Assembly: GCF_004322775.1 (NCBI RefSeq)
Contig: NZ_CP036403.1
Location: 3,224,001 to 3,288,000 of the forward strand
Length of the DNA: 64,000 bases
Direction: 5' to 3'
Source of the DNA: Ornithinimicrobium sufpigmenti
Lineage (GTDB): Bacteria; Actinomycetota; Actinomycetes; Actinomycetales; Dermatophilaceae
The notes beneath the pieces were generated by a model, which was not told the DNA's origin, ran no database searches, and was given only the letters and a program-made list of their open reading frames with translations. A program made the position numbers and the translations under genes. Positions 16,432 through 24,138 of the stretch are shown piece by piece (position 1 is the first letter of the stretch; each line of letters begins with the position of its first letter).

Positions 16432-17423
16432 GGCTCCTGCCCCAGCCGCTGCCCGGCGACCTGGAGCAGCGTGCGGGCGCCGGCCCGTGCCGCGGTGTCA
16501 CCCTCGGTGACCTGCAGCGCGAGCCGGCGCCCGTCGTCCTGGTGGACCACGATGCCCGGCCCCCCGGCCTGGTCGACGATGTAGGAGGTGCGGTCCGGCA
16601 GCGGGCGCAGCCCGACCCCGCCCCAGCGCATCGGGTCGAGCTCCTGCACCTCCACCCCGACCACGCGCTCGGCCGCGACGTGGGAGACCTGCACCGGCAG
16701 CACCCGTGAGCGGATCCGCAGCCCGTCCACGTCGACGGTGAGGACCACCGAGGACCACGCCAGCGCGAGCAGACCTGTCCCCAGGCCGACCAGGACCAGC
16801 AGCACCGTCAGCACCAGGCTCCCCGCCACCAGCTGCCACGCCGCCGCGGCGCCGAGCACCACCAGCACGCCCACGCCGATCACCCGCAGCGTCCGCGAGT
16901 CCAGCTCGGTGCTCCACGGCTGCACCGGGCGCACCGCCCGGCCCCGCTGCGCCTGGACGCGGGCCCGCTCAGGCACCCGGGCCAGCACCTCGGCGCGAGC
17001 GGGCCAGCGGCGACCGTGCACGGCATACCCCACCCAGCCTGCACCCAGCCCGAGCAGGACCGCCAGCAGCGTCCACCACTCACGCACCTGCCCCACCCCG
17101 TCGGCCCCGACCCGCCAGACGGTGAACAGGTAGAGGAAGACGGCGCCCCAGCCCAGCGCGCCGAGGAACGCCAGCGCCCACCGGGACCAGGCCGGCGGCA
17201 CGACCCGCTGCAGCAGCGCGGTGCCCGCCGCGAGGAGCGCGACGAGCACCACCGTGGACAGCAGCGCGGAGGCGAAGCCCGGCCCGGTCGCGTAGCCGTC
17301 CGCCGTGGGCCCCGACCAGTGACGCGGCACGACGGCCGGCACGGGGAGCAGGGTGAGGGCGGCCAGCAGCGCGGGCAGGGGCAGGATCGCCCAAAGCCCG
17401 GCCAGCGCACGGCGGTGACGCAT
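16401..17423 (-). CDS. DUF1648-type multi-pass membrane protein with PH-like C-terminal region
   Basis: The 340-residue protein opens with a membrane helix and the segment VPRHWSGPTADGYA, which resembles the DUF1648 motif. Three further N-terminal membrane segments follow, then a cytosolic linker and a pair of helices (about 180-225). A soluble C-terminal domain of PH-like beta character (about 230-330) has VDGLRIRSRVLPVQVSH and IVVHQDDGRRLALQV. ATG at 17423 was chosen as the first start with a complete first membrane helix. Function unknown. Its 3-prime end overlaps the MMPL gene antisense by 31 bp. Confidence 0.75.
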   Translation of the reverse strand: MRHRRALAGLWAILPLPALLAALTLLPVPAVVPRHWSGPTADGYATGPGFASALLSTVVLVALLAAGTALLQRVVPPAWSRWALAFLGALGWGAVFLYLFTVWRVGADGVGQVREWWTLLAVLLGLGAGWVGYAVHGRRWPARAEVLARVPERARVQAQRGRAVRPVQPWSTELDSRTLRVIGVGVLVVLGAAAAWQLVAGSLVLTVLLVLVGLGTGLLALAWSSVVLTVDVDGLRIRSRVLPVQVSHVAAERVVGVEVQELDPMRWGGVGLRPLPDRTSYIVDQAGGPGIVVHQDDGRRLALQVTEGDTAARAGARTLLQVAGQRLGQEPQARPAGSGS

Positions 17424-17524
17424 CACGGTCCTTCCGGTTCGGTTCGGACCAGGGTATGCGGTGGGGCGCCGCCGCCTGGCACCTGACGAGGCCTTTCGTT
17501 GCGGCGGTAGCGTGGTCGTCCACC

Positions 17525-19087
17525 ATGACCGCACCCGATGCCCCCTCCCCCGCCCGCGACCTGCCTGCCGCGCCCGACCGGCGCGGTGTGCCCGACGTCG
17601 ACGCTGGCCACGATGTGCAGGCCGTCCTGCGCGCCGCCCGGGACCTGGTCCAGATCGAGGACGCCCACGAGCTGCTGGACCGCACCCTGGCCCTGTCCTG
17701 CCGGCTCACCGGCGCCGCCGCGGGGGTGCTGCTGGTCGTGGACGAGGACCTCGACCGGTCCCGGGGCGACGTCCTGCGGTACGGCGGCGCCGACCATCCC
17801 ACCCTGGCCCAGGGGCTCATCCGGGGCGGGCCGGAGACCGTGGCGCTGAGCGCGGACGTCGTGGCGGACGGCCGGGTCCGCGCGACGATCCGCCTGGGCG
17901 CCCTGCCCTCCCAGCACACCGGGCAGGCGGCACAGGCGGGGCTGTCGGGGGCGCAGCGCGCCACCGCGCTGACCCTGGCCGCGGCCGCCGGCGCCCGGCT
18001 GGAGACGCTTCGCCAGCGCGAGGCGGCCCGGCTGTACCAGGCGGTCAGCCAGGCGCTGTGGGAGCTGGACCGGACGCTGACCAGCAGCGTGGACCTGGAG
18101 GACACGCTCCCGCTGCTGACGCGGCGGGTGCGGGAGGTGCTGCACGCCGGGACGGTCGCGCTGGTGGCCCGCCCGGACGAGACCACCCTGCGGGTCCTGG
18201 CCGCGGCCGGGGAAGGTTCGGGGGCCGCCCTGGCCGACCTGCGGACCGATCTGCACGAGGTGCTCGACCACCGTGAGCCGCGGCACTGGGCGGTCCAGCG
18301 GGACGCGGGCCTGGTCTACGTGAGCATCGTCCCCCTCGAGAACCGCGGGCCGGAGCCGGCCGTGCTGCTGGTCCAGCACTGGCGCTCCCCCCAGGGTGTG
18401 CTGCGGCAGGAGGTCCAGGACGTGATCAGCGCGATGGCCCTGCACGCCTCCCTCGTGCTGGACCGGGAGCTGGGCGAGCGGGAGCACGACCTGCTCATGC
18501 TGCTGGAGGACCGGGACCGGATCGCGCGCGACCTGCACGACCTGGTCATCCAGCGACTGTTCGCGGTCGGGCTGACGCTGCAGGGAGCCACCCGCCGGGC
18601 CGTGCTGCCGGAGGTGGTGGAACGCCTGGAGGGTGCGGTGAACGAGCTGGACCAGACGATCCGGGACATCCGGGCCACCATCTTCCAGCTCCGCCACCGC
18701 CCCGGCGAGGGCTCCTTCCGCGCCGACCTGCGGGCCCTCGTGGAGTCCTATGCGCCGACCCTGGGTCTCGCGCCGGTGCTGCACCTGCACGGCCCGCTGG
18801 ACGCGGTGGCCGACGACGAGACCCACTCCCAGGTGCTCATGGTGGTGCGGGAGGCGCTGTCCAACGTCGCACGGCACGCCCGGGCCAGCAGCGTCGAGGT
18901 CACCGCCGTCGCGACCGCCGACGAGCTGTCCCTGACGGTCACCGACGACGGTGTGGGCATCCCGCCGGCCGCGGTCGAGAGCGGGCTGGGCAACGTCCGC
19001 GCCCGCGCCGCCGACCGGGGCGGCCGGGTGCAGCTGCGCGCCGTCGAGCCGCACGGCACCCAGCTGTGCTGGACCGTGCCGCTCTGA
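17525..19087 (+). CDS. GAF-domain sensor histidine kinase (DevS/NarX-like, HisKA_3 type)
   Basis: The 520-residue cytosolic kinase has two GAF-like regions (about 30-165 and 175-310), then a HisKA_3 dimerisation domain with the phospho-acceptor His338 in RIARDLHDLVIQRLF. The ATPase domain carries the N-box REALSNVARHA and G1 box DDGVGIP. The kinase part strongly resembles DevS/DosT. The first GAF is short and I cannot see the conserved segment that holds the heme ligand in DevS, so it may sense something other than oxygen. The probable partner is the DevR-like regulator at 20953-21594. A TAGCGT -10 element lies 11 bases before the ATG. It is convergent with the universal stress protein gene (30-bp gap). 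Confidence 0.9.
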   Translation: MTAPDAPSPARDLPAAPDRRGVPDVDAGHDVQAVLRAARDLVQIEDAHELLDRTLALSCRLTGAAAGVLLVVDEDLDRSRGDVLRYGGADHPTLAQGLIRGGPETVALSADVVADGRVRATIRLGALPSQHTGQAAQAGLSGAQRATALTLAAAAGARLETLRQREAARLYQAVSQALWELDRTLTSSVDLEDTLPLLTRRVREVLHAGTVALVARPDETTLRVLAAAGEGSGAALADLRTDLHEVLDHREPRHWAVQRDAGLVYVSIVPLENRGPEPAVLLVQHWRSPQGVLRQEVQDVISAMALHASLVLDRELGEREHDLLMLLEDRDRIARDLHDLVIQRLFAVGLTLQGATRRAVLPEVVERLEGAVNELDQTIRDIRATIFQLRHRPGEGSFRADLRALVESYAPTLGLAPVLHLHGPLDAVADDETHSQVLMVVREALSNVARHARASSVEVTAVATADELSLTVTDDGVGIPPAAVESGLGNVRARAADRGGRVQLRAVEPHGTQLCWTVPL

Positions 19088-19117
19088 GCGCGTTCTCGGC
19101 GGTCCCGGGTGCCTGCG

Positions 19118-20065
19118 TCAGACGAGGGCGACCGGACCGTCGGCATACTCCATCACCGCGCAGGCGCGGGGACCGCGCGGCATGACGAGGAGCTCGACCC
19201 CCTCGGCGTGAGCCAGCAGCGCCAGCACCGGGCTGCGGTCGGTCGCGACGCCGGTGAGCAGGACCTCGGGGTAGAGCGTGCGCCAGGGCGCCAGCAGGTC
19301 CTCCAGGACCTGCCTGGCCCGGTCCGCGTGCTCGGCCCATACCTCGCGGATGGCCCGCGCCTGGCCGGCGACCGAGACGGGCACCGACCAGCTGGCCACG
19401 GCCAGCACCCGGTGCCCATTCCGGAGGGCCCGGGCCACAGCGAAGGCCAGGGCCCGGTCGGCCTGCTCTGCCTGCGCTGCCTGATCGGGCTGACCTGCTT
19501 GACCTGCTTGACCTGCCTGCTCTACCCGGTCGGTGCTCGTGCGCTGGCTGTCAGGCGCTGCGACGGTCGCCGACGAGAGGGTGCCGACGTCGACGACGAT
19601 CGGGGCGTCCGGGAGGACCAGCTCCTGGGTCCAGCCGTCGGGGACGACGACGAGCGCAGGACCGTCCTGGTGGGTGAGGGTGCGTGCGGTCCGGCCGAGG
19701 CTGATGCGCCGGTTGGCGCCCTGCCCGCGGCGGCCGACGACGACGAGCGCGGTGCCGGGTGCACGCTCCAGCGCTCGCTCCCAGGTGTGAGCGGCGGCCG
19801 AGAGGGTGGCGGCTGGTCCCCCAGCGACCAGCTCGCTGGAGGGGGTGAGCTGCGGGTAGCGGCTGCTGGCCTCGGTGGTGGCCCGTTCCAGGATGGCGCG
19901 GCCGGCCGAGGGGCCCGCGGTCTCCACGTCGTGGACGAGCACCAGCGGGGCCGTGGCGCAGGACGCGGAAGCCTCCGCGGCCGCCCAGGCGACCGCGGAG
20001 GCGTTCTGTGTCGAGCCGTCCACGCCCACCAGTACCGGCCCGGGAGCCGTCATGGTGGCGGTCAC
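19118..20065 (-). CDS. Universal stress protein with tandem Usp domains
   Basis: The 315-residue protein has two Usp repeats. The first (about 1-145) starts VLVGVDGSTQNASAVAWA and carries the ATP-binding type segment VVVGRRGQGANRRISLG. The second half (about 150-315) is more diverged and ends MPRGPRACAVMEY. The linker near residues 180-205 is a low-complexity QAG/QAE repeat. It follows the doxX-like gene by 8 bp on the same strand, so both are expected on one transcript under the DosR-like box at 20761-20780. Tandem Usp proteins are typical members of the DosR dormancy regulon in mycobacteria. Confidence 0.9.
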   Translation of the reverse strand: MTATMTAPGPVLVGVDGSTQNASAVAWAAAEASASCATAPLVLVHDVETAGPSAGRAILERATTEASSRYPQLTPSSELVAGGPAATLSAAAHTWERALERAPGTALVVVGRRGQGANRRISLGRTARTLTHQDGPALVVVPDGWTQELVLPDAPIVVDVGTLSSATVAAPDSQRTSTDRVEQAGQAGQAGQPDQAAQAEQADRALAFAVARALRNGHRVLAVASWSVPVSVAGQARAIREVWAEHADRARQVLEDLLAPWRTLYPEVLLTGVATDRSPVLALLAHAEGVELLVMPRGPRACAVMEYADGPVALV

Positions 20066-20073
20066 GGCTCACC

Positions 20074-20667
20074 TCACCAGAGGTACTTGGGGGCGGTGCG
20101 GGTCCACAGCCTGCCCAGGCCCAGGTAGGCCCAGGAGGCCGGGATGAGGGCGATGGCGATGAGGACCATCGCGCCGGTGACGTGGTCGTCCAGGACCGGG
20201 TTGGTCACCATCGGCAGCGACGCGCCGTACATGAAGACGTACATCAGCGCACCGGCCAGGGCACCGACCCGGGCACCCATGCCCAGCAGCAGCGTCAGGC
20301 CGACACCGAGCAGACCCAGCATGAACAGCACGTCGATGACGACGTTGCCGGCCAGGGCGTTGTAGAAACCGGCCAGCGGACCCTCCACGCCGGACAGGTA
20401 GCCGGTGGTGGGGCTGCCGCCGTTGAGCCAGGCCCGCTCGGCAGGGGTGGCGAAGCCCAGGCCGAAGGTCTTGTCCAGGAACGCCCACAGGAAGTAGAAC
20501 CCGAACGCGATCCGCACCGCGCCCAGGGCGTACCCGCCCGCGGTCGGCAGGACGTGCTCGCCGGTGCTGCGCTCCCCGGTGTGCCCCAGGGTGTGCTCGA
20601 CGGTGTGCTCGACGGTGTGCTCGCGAGGGTTGCGGGCGATGTCGGGACGGGGGGCGGTGGTGGTCAT
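20074..20667 (-). CDS. DoxX/DoxD-like membrane protein
   Basis: The 197-residue protein has a hydrophilic N-terminal 40 residues containing the repeat HTVEHTVEHTLGHT, then four membrane helices starting VRIAFGFYFLWAFLDKTFGLGF. The layout is that of DoxX/TQO small-subunit-like proteins, often annotated as thiosulfate:quinone oxidoreductase-related; the enzymatic role is uncertain. ATG at 20667 has an AAGGAG site. It is the first gene of a doxX-usp unit. About 100 bp upstream is a DosR-box-like dyad, suggesting hypoxia or redox control. Confidence 0.8.
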   Translation of the reverse strand: MTTTAPRPDIARNPREHTVEHTVEHTLGHTGERSTGEHVLPTAGGYALGAVRIAFGFYFLWAFLDKTFGLGFATPAERAWLNGGSPTTGYLSGVEGPLAGFYNALAGNVVIDVLFMLGLLGVGLTLLLGMGARVGALAGALMYVFMYGASLPMVTNPVLDDHVTGAMVLIAIALIPASWAYLGLGRLWTRTAPKYLW

Positions 20668-20760
20668 GTCAGCCAGCTCCTTGAGTGGTGTGTTTCTTGG
20701 TGGCTGACTCCAGCATCCCAACATCCGACAAGCCGTAGTAGAGGCGAGAGTCCGGACCTT

Positions 20761-20780
20761 CACGGGACCAAGGTCCCGAC
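20761..20780 (-). promoter_or_regulatory. DosR/DevR-box-like dyad upstream of doxX-usp
   Basis: GGGAC (20764-20768) and GTCCC (20773-20777) are separated by four bases, exactly the spacing of the mycobacterial DosR box core GGGACTnnAGTCCC. Arms extend to CGGGACC/GGTCCCG. It lies upstream of doxX, close to a devR-like gene, and a TAC-rich -10-like stretch follows about 25-30 bases downstream in the doxX direction. Confidence 0.6.
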
Positions 20781-20797
20781 CCCTCGCCCACCGCCGC

Positions 20798-20910
20798 GAG
20801 CAAAGCCTGTCCCCGGTCGCGGGCAAAGCCTGTCGCCGGTCGCGGGCAACGCCTGTCGCCGGTCGCGGGCAAACCGTGTCGCCGGTCGCGGGCAAACCGT
20901 GTCGCCGGTC
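20798..20910. repeat. 23-bp direct tandem repeat, five copies
   Basis: The unit GGGCAAAGCCTGTCGCCGGTCG(C) runs head to tail at 20798-20820, 20821-20843, 20844-20866, 20867-20889 and 20890-20910 (last copy two bases short). Copies differ at one to four positions, mainly CAAAGCC versus CAAACCG. There is no spacer between units. It occupies the devR-doxX intergenic region between the devR terminator hairpin and the DosR-like box. Confidence 0.9.
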
Positions 20911-20924
20911 GGGCAGAGGGGGTG

Positions 20925-20945
20925 CACGGGGGCGAAGCCCCCGTG
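20925..20945 (-). terminator. Hairpin downstream of the devR-like gene
   Basis: A perfect 9-bp stem CACGGGGGC/GCCCCCGTG with a GAA loop lies seven bases after the devR stop. No U-tract follows on the minus strand. In high-GC actinobacteria such hairpins often terminate without one. It would end the nuo-polyprenyl synthase-devR transcript. Confidence 0.6.
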
Positions 20946-20952
20946 GGAAGGG

Positions 20953-21594
20953 TTACTTGTCGAAGAGCTTGGCGCCCAGCACCGCTGCCTGGGTGCGGCG
21001 CTCCAGCCCCAGCTTGGCCAGGACCGAGGAGACGTAGTTCTTCACCGTCTTCTCGGCGAGGTACATCTTCTCCCCGATCTGCCGGTTGGTCAGGCCGTCG
21101 GCGATGAGCTCCAGGATCCGCCGCTCCTGGTCGGTAAGCATGGCCAGCTTGTCGGCCTGGCGGTCGCCACGGCGCAGTCGGTCCATCACCCGGGCCACCA
21201 GGCTCGGGTCCAGGAGCGACCGGCCCGCCGCGATCGAGCGGATGCCGTCGATGAGGTCGTTCCCGGCGATCTGCTTCAGGACGTAGCCGTCGGCGCCGGC
21301 CATGATCGCCGAGAACAGCGCCTGGTCGTCGTCGTAGCTGGTCAGGATCAGCGCCCGGATGTGCGGGTTCTGGGCGCGGACGTCACGGCATACCTCGATC
21401 CCGGAGCCGTCCGGCAGCCGGCCGTCCAGGACGGCGACGTCCGGGGCCAGCTCGAGGATGTCAGGGACGGCCTCCACGGCCGAGCCGGACTCCCCCACGA
21501 TCTGCAGGTCCGGCTCCGCCGAGAGCAGGTCGCGCAGCCCGCGGCGCACCAGCTCGTGGTCGTCGAGGAGGTAGACGCGGACGGGCTGGGTCAT
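20953..21594 (-). CDS. devR: DevR/DosR-like NarL-family response regulator
   Basis: The 213-residue protein has an N-terminal receiver with acidic pocket LLDDHELVRRGLRDLL and phospho-acceptor Asp57 in VAVLDGRLPDG. The C-terminal LuxR-type helix-turn-helix is about 150-205 (LTDQERRILELIADGLTNRQIG). The segments IMAGADGYVLKQIAG and AAGRSLLDPSL closely follow mycobacterial DevR (217 residues). ATG at 21594 is seven bases after the polyprenyl synthase stop, so devR is the last gene of the long nuo transcript. Likely partner: the GAF kinase at 17525. Likely target: the box before doxX. Confidence 0.9.
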   Translation of the reverse strand: MTQPVRVYLLDDHELVRRGLRDLLSAEPDLQIVGESGSAVEAVPDILELAPDVAVLDGRLPDGSGIEVCRDVRAQNPHIRALILTSYDDDQALFSAIMAGADGYVLKQIAGNDLIDGIRSIAAGRSLLDPSLVARVMDRLRRGDRQADKLAMLTDQERRILELIADGLTNRQIGEKMYLAEKTVKNYVSSVLAKLGLERRTQAAVLGAKLFDK

Positions 21595-21601
21595 CGGCGC
21601 C

Positions 21602-22600
21602 TCAGCTGGACCGCGCGGCGACACCGTCGACCAGGGCGCGCAGAGCGTCCACGGCCGGCCCGTCCGGGAGCCCGTCGAGCAGGGCGCGCGCCTCGGCGGC
21701 CACCCGCAGGGTGTGCTCACGGGCCTGCTGCATGGCCGGGTGGGCGCGCAGCAGGGTCAGCGCCTCGGCGAGCTCGTCGGGGTCCTCGATGGGTCCCCGG
21801 GTCAGGGTGAGCAGGCGCTCGTCGGCGGGGTCGGTGGAGGTGCGGGCGTAGAGCACCGGCAGCGTGGCCTTGCCCTCCCGCAGGTCCGCACCGGGGGTCT
21901 TGCCGGAGTCGTCGGCGTCGGAGGCGACGTCGAGGACGTCGTCGGCCAGCTGGAAGACGACGCCGAGCTGCTCGGCATAGTCGGTGAGCGTGCGCACCGT
22001 CTCCGGGTCGCACCCGCCGAACATCGCGCCGTAGCGGGCGGCCGTCGCGATCAGCGAGCCGGTCTTGTCGGCCAGGATGGACAGGTAGGCCGAGACCGCC
22101 TCGTGCGGGTCGGCGACCACCCCGGTCTGCCGGTCGTCGCGGATCTGGCCCGCGCAGAGCCGCACGAAGGTGTCGGCCTGGATCCGGACCGCCTCGGCGC
22201 CGAGCCCGGCGACCACCGAGCTCGCGGTGCCGAAGAGCAGGTCGCCGATGAGGATGGCGGTCGAGTTGCCGTAGCGCGAGTTGGCACTCTCCACGCCCCG
22301 GCGCAGGTCCGCCTCGTCCATGACGTCGTCGTGGTAGAGCGAGGCCAGGTGGGTCAGCTCCACGCCGACCGCGGCGTCCACGACCTTCTCGTCCCACCCG
22401 GAGCCCACCTCGCTGGCCAGCAGGGTGAGCAGCGGCCGGAACCGTTTGCCGCCGGCGCGGACCAGGTGGCCGGAGGCCTCCGCGATGAACGGGTCGTGAT
22501 GGTCCACGACCTCGTCCATGCGGGACGCGACCGCGGCCATGCCGGCCTCGACCCGGTCCTGCAGGTCCTCCTGGACCCCGGGAATGGATGCGACCGTCAC
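21602..22600 (-). CDS. Polyprenyl diphosphate synthase (menaquinone side-chain, trans-prenyltransferase)
   Basis: The 332-residue IPPS-type trans-prenyl synthase has both aspartate-rich motifs: DDVMDEADLRRG (first, at about 91) and QLADDVLDV (second, at about 222). Additional core motifs are GGKRFRPLLTLL and GDLLFGTA. It elongates allylic diphosphates with IPP, and its place behind nuoN suggests it makes the menaquinone tail. GTG at 22600 overlaps the nuoN stop as GTGA. The synthase-after-nuoN order is also known from Streptomyces. Chain length cannot be read reliably from the sequence. Confidence 0.92.
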   Translation of the reverse strand: MTVASIPGVQEDLQDRVEAGMAAVASRMDEVVDHHDPFIAEASGHLVRAGGKRFRPLLTLLASEVGSGWDEKVVDAAVGVELTHLASLYHDDVMDEADLRRGVESANSRYGNSTAILIGDLLFGTASSVVAGLGAEAVRIQADTFVRLCAGQIRDDRQTGVVADPHEAVSAYLSILADKTGSLIATAARYGAMFGGCDPETVRTLTDYAEQLGVVFQLADDVLDVASDADDSGKTPGADLREGKATLPVLYARTSTDPADERLLTLTRGPIEDPDELAEALTLLRAHPAMQQAREHTLRVAAEARALLDGLPDGPAVDALRALVDGVAARSS

Positions 22601-24138
22601 CGCACGAACGCCGCCGCGCTCTGGGCCAGCTCCAGGACCGGCGCGGGCATGACCCCCAGGGCCAGGGTGACTGCGACCCCGAACAGGATCGCGAAGGACG
22701 TCATCCACGACGGGGACACCACCGTGGTGCTGCTGACCCGGTCACCGGTGTACATCAGCACGATCAGCTTGAAGTAGATGTAGGCCGTCACGGCGCTGGC
22801 CAGCACACCGACCACGGCCAGCCACGCCCAGCCCTGGCTCACCGCCGCGGAGAAGACCGCGAACTTGCCGGTGAAGCCGGAGGTGAGCGGGATGCCCGCC
22901 ATCGCCATCAGCAAGAAGCTGAAGGCCGCCGCCAGCCAGGGCGAGCGCTTGGCCAGGCCCGACCACTGGTCGACGTGGGTGGCCTCGGTGCCGGCGGAGC
23001 GCACCAGGAAGACGATGGCGAAGGCCGGGATGGTCATGAAGCCGTAGGTGGCCAGGTAGAAGATCGTGCTGGAGATCCCGACCTCGCTGAGCGCGATGAC
23101 ACCGGTGAGGATGAACCCGGCGTGCGCGATCGAGGAGTAGGCCAGGATCCGCTTGACGTCGGTCTGCACGATCGCCAGCAGGGCACCGACCACCATCGAC
23201 AGGGTCGCCACCACGGCCAGGGCCGGCTGCCAGTCCAGGGCCGCACCCTCGAGCGCGACGTAGAGGACCCGCAGCATGGCGCCGAAGGCGGCCACCTTGG
23301 TCACGGCCGCCATGAAGCCGGTGACCGGGGTCGGGGCGCCCTGGTAGACGTCCGGGGTCCAGGCGTGGAACGGGACCGCGCCGACCTTGAACAGCAGGCC
23401 CACGGCGACGAGCAGCACCCCGGGGACCAGCAGGGCGTCCATCCCCACGTTGGTGCCGACGGCGGCGGCGATGTCCGCGAACCGCATCGAGCCGGCGAAG
23501 CCGTAGAGCAGGACGGCACCGAAGAGGAAGAACGCCGAGGCGAAGCTGCCCAGCAGGAAGTACTTCAGCGAGGCCTCCTGCGAGAGCAGGCGGCGACGCC
23601 GGGCCAGGCCGGCCAGGACGTACAGCGGCAGGGAGAGGATCTCCAGGGCGATGAACAGCAGCAGCAGGTCGTTGGCCGAGACGAAGAGCATCATGCCGCC
23701 GACCGAGAGCAGCGTCAGCGGGAAGACCTCGGTGGTGGTCGCGCCGACCCGGACCGACAACGCCTCGTCCTCCGAGCCGGGCACCGAGGCGCCGGACTGG
23801 GTGAAGGCGTCCGGCTGTCCCCCACCGAGCCGCTCGCCCATGACGAGCAGACCGACGACGGACAGCACGAGGATGAGCCCCTGCAGGACCAGGGCGGGGC
23901 CGTCGAGGGCGACGGTCTCCACGGCGGTCAGCCCCTGGTTGTCCTGACCCAGCAGGACCAGGGCGGCCAGGGCCAGGACCAGCGTGGCCACGGCCAGTGG
24001 CAGCTGCACGGTGTAGCGCAGCTCCTTCTTGACGAAGCCCTCGACGAGGCAGCCGAGCAGCCCACCGACGAAGACGATGATCAGCGGCAGCAGCGCCAGG
24101 TAGTTGATCTCGGGCGCGACGAACATAGAGCCACCCAT
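22597..24138 (-). CDS. nuoN: NADH-quinone oxidoreductase subunit N
   Basis: The 513-residue antiporter-like membrane subunit of complex I, with about 14 helices. The proton-channel lysine/glutamate helices are visible around GLLFKVGAVPFHAWTPDVYQGAPTPVTGF and the broken helix LSVGGMMLF. It pumps protons in concert with NuoL and NuoM. ATG overlaps the nuoM stop (TGATG) and its own stop overlaps the polyprenyl synthase GTG. A loop of about 25 residues around 95-120 (GGGQPDAFTQSGASVPGSEDE) is hydrophilic and unusually long. Confidence 0.97.
   Translation of the reverse strand: MGGSMFVAPEINYLALLPLIIVFVGGLLGCLVEGFVKKELRYTVQLPLAVATLVLALAALVLLGQDNQGLTAVETVALDGPALVLQGLILVLSVVGLLVMGERLGGGQPDAFTQSGASVPGSEDEALSVRVGATTTEVFPLTLLSVGGMMLFVSANDLLLLFIALEILSLPLYVLAGLARRRRLLSQEASLKYFLLGSFASAFFLFGAVLLYGFAGSMRFADIAAAVGTNVGMDALLVPGVLLVAVGLLFKVGAVPFHAWTPDVYQGAPTPVTGFMAAVTKVAAFGAMLRVLYVALEGAALDWQPALAVVATLSMVVGALLAIVQTDVKRILAYSSIAHAGFILTGVIALSEVGISSTIFYLATYGFMTIPAFAIVFLVRSAGTEATHVDQWSGLAKRSPWLAAAFSFLLMAMAGIPLTSGFTGKFAVFSAAVSQGWAWLAVVGVLASAVTAYIYFKLIVLMYTGDRVSSTTVVSPSWMTSFAILFGVAVTLALGVMPAPVLELAQSAAAFVR

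Noticed and set aside
20798..20910. CRISPR array
   Set aside because: The 23-bp units are directly adjacent with no unique spacers, and there are no cas genes in the window.
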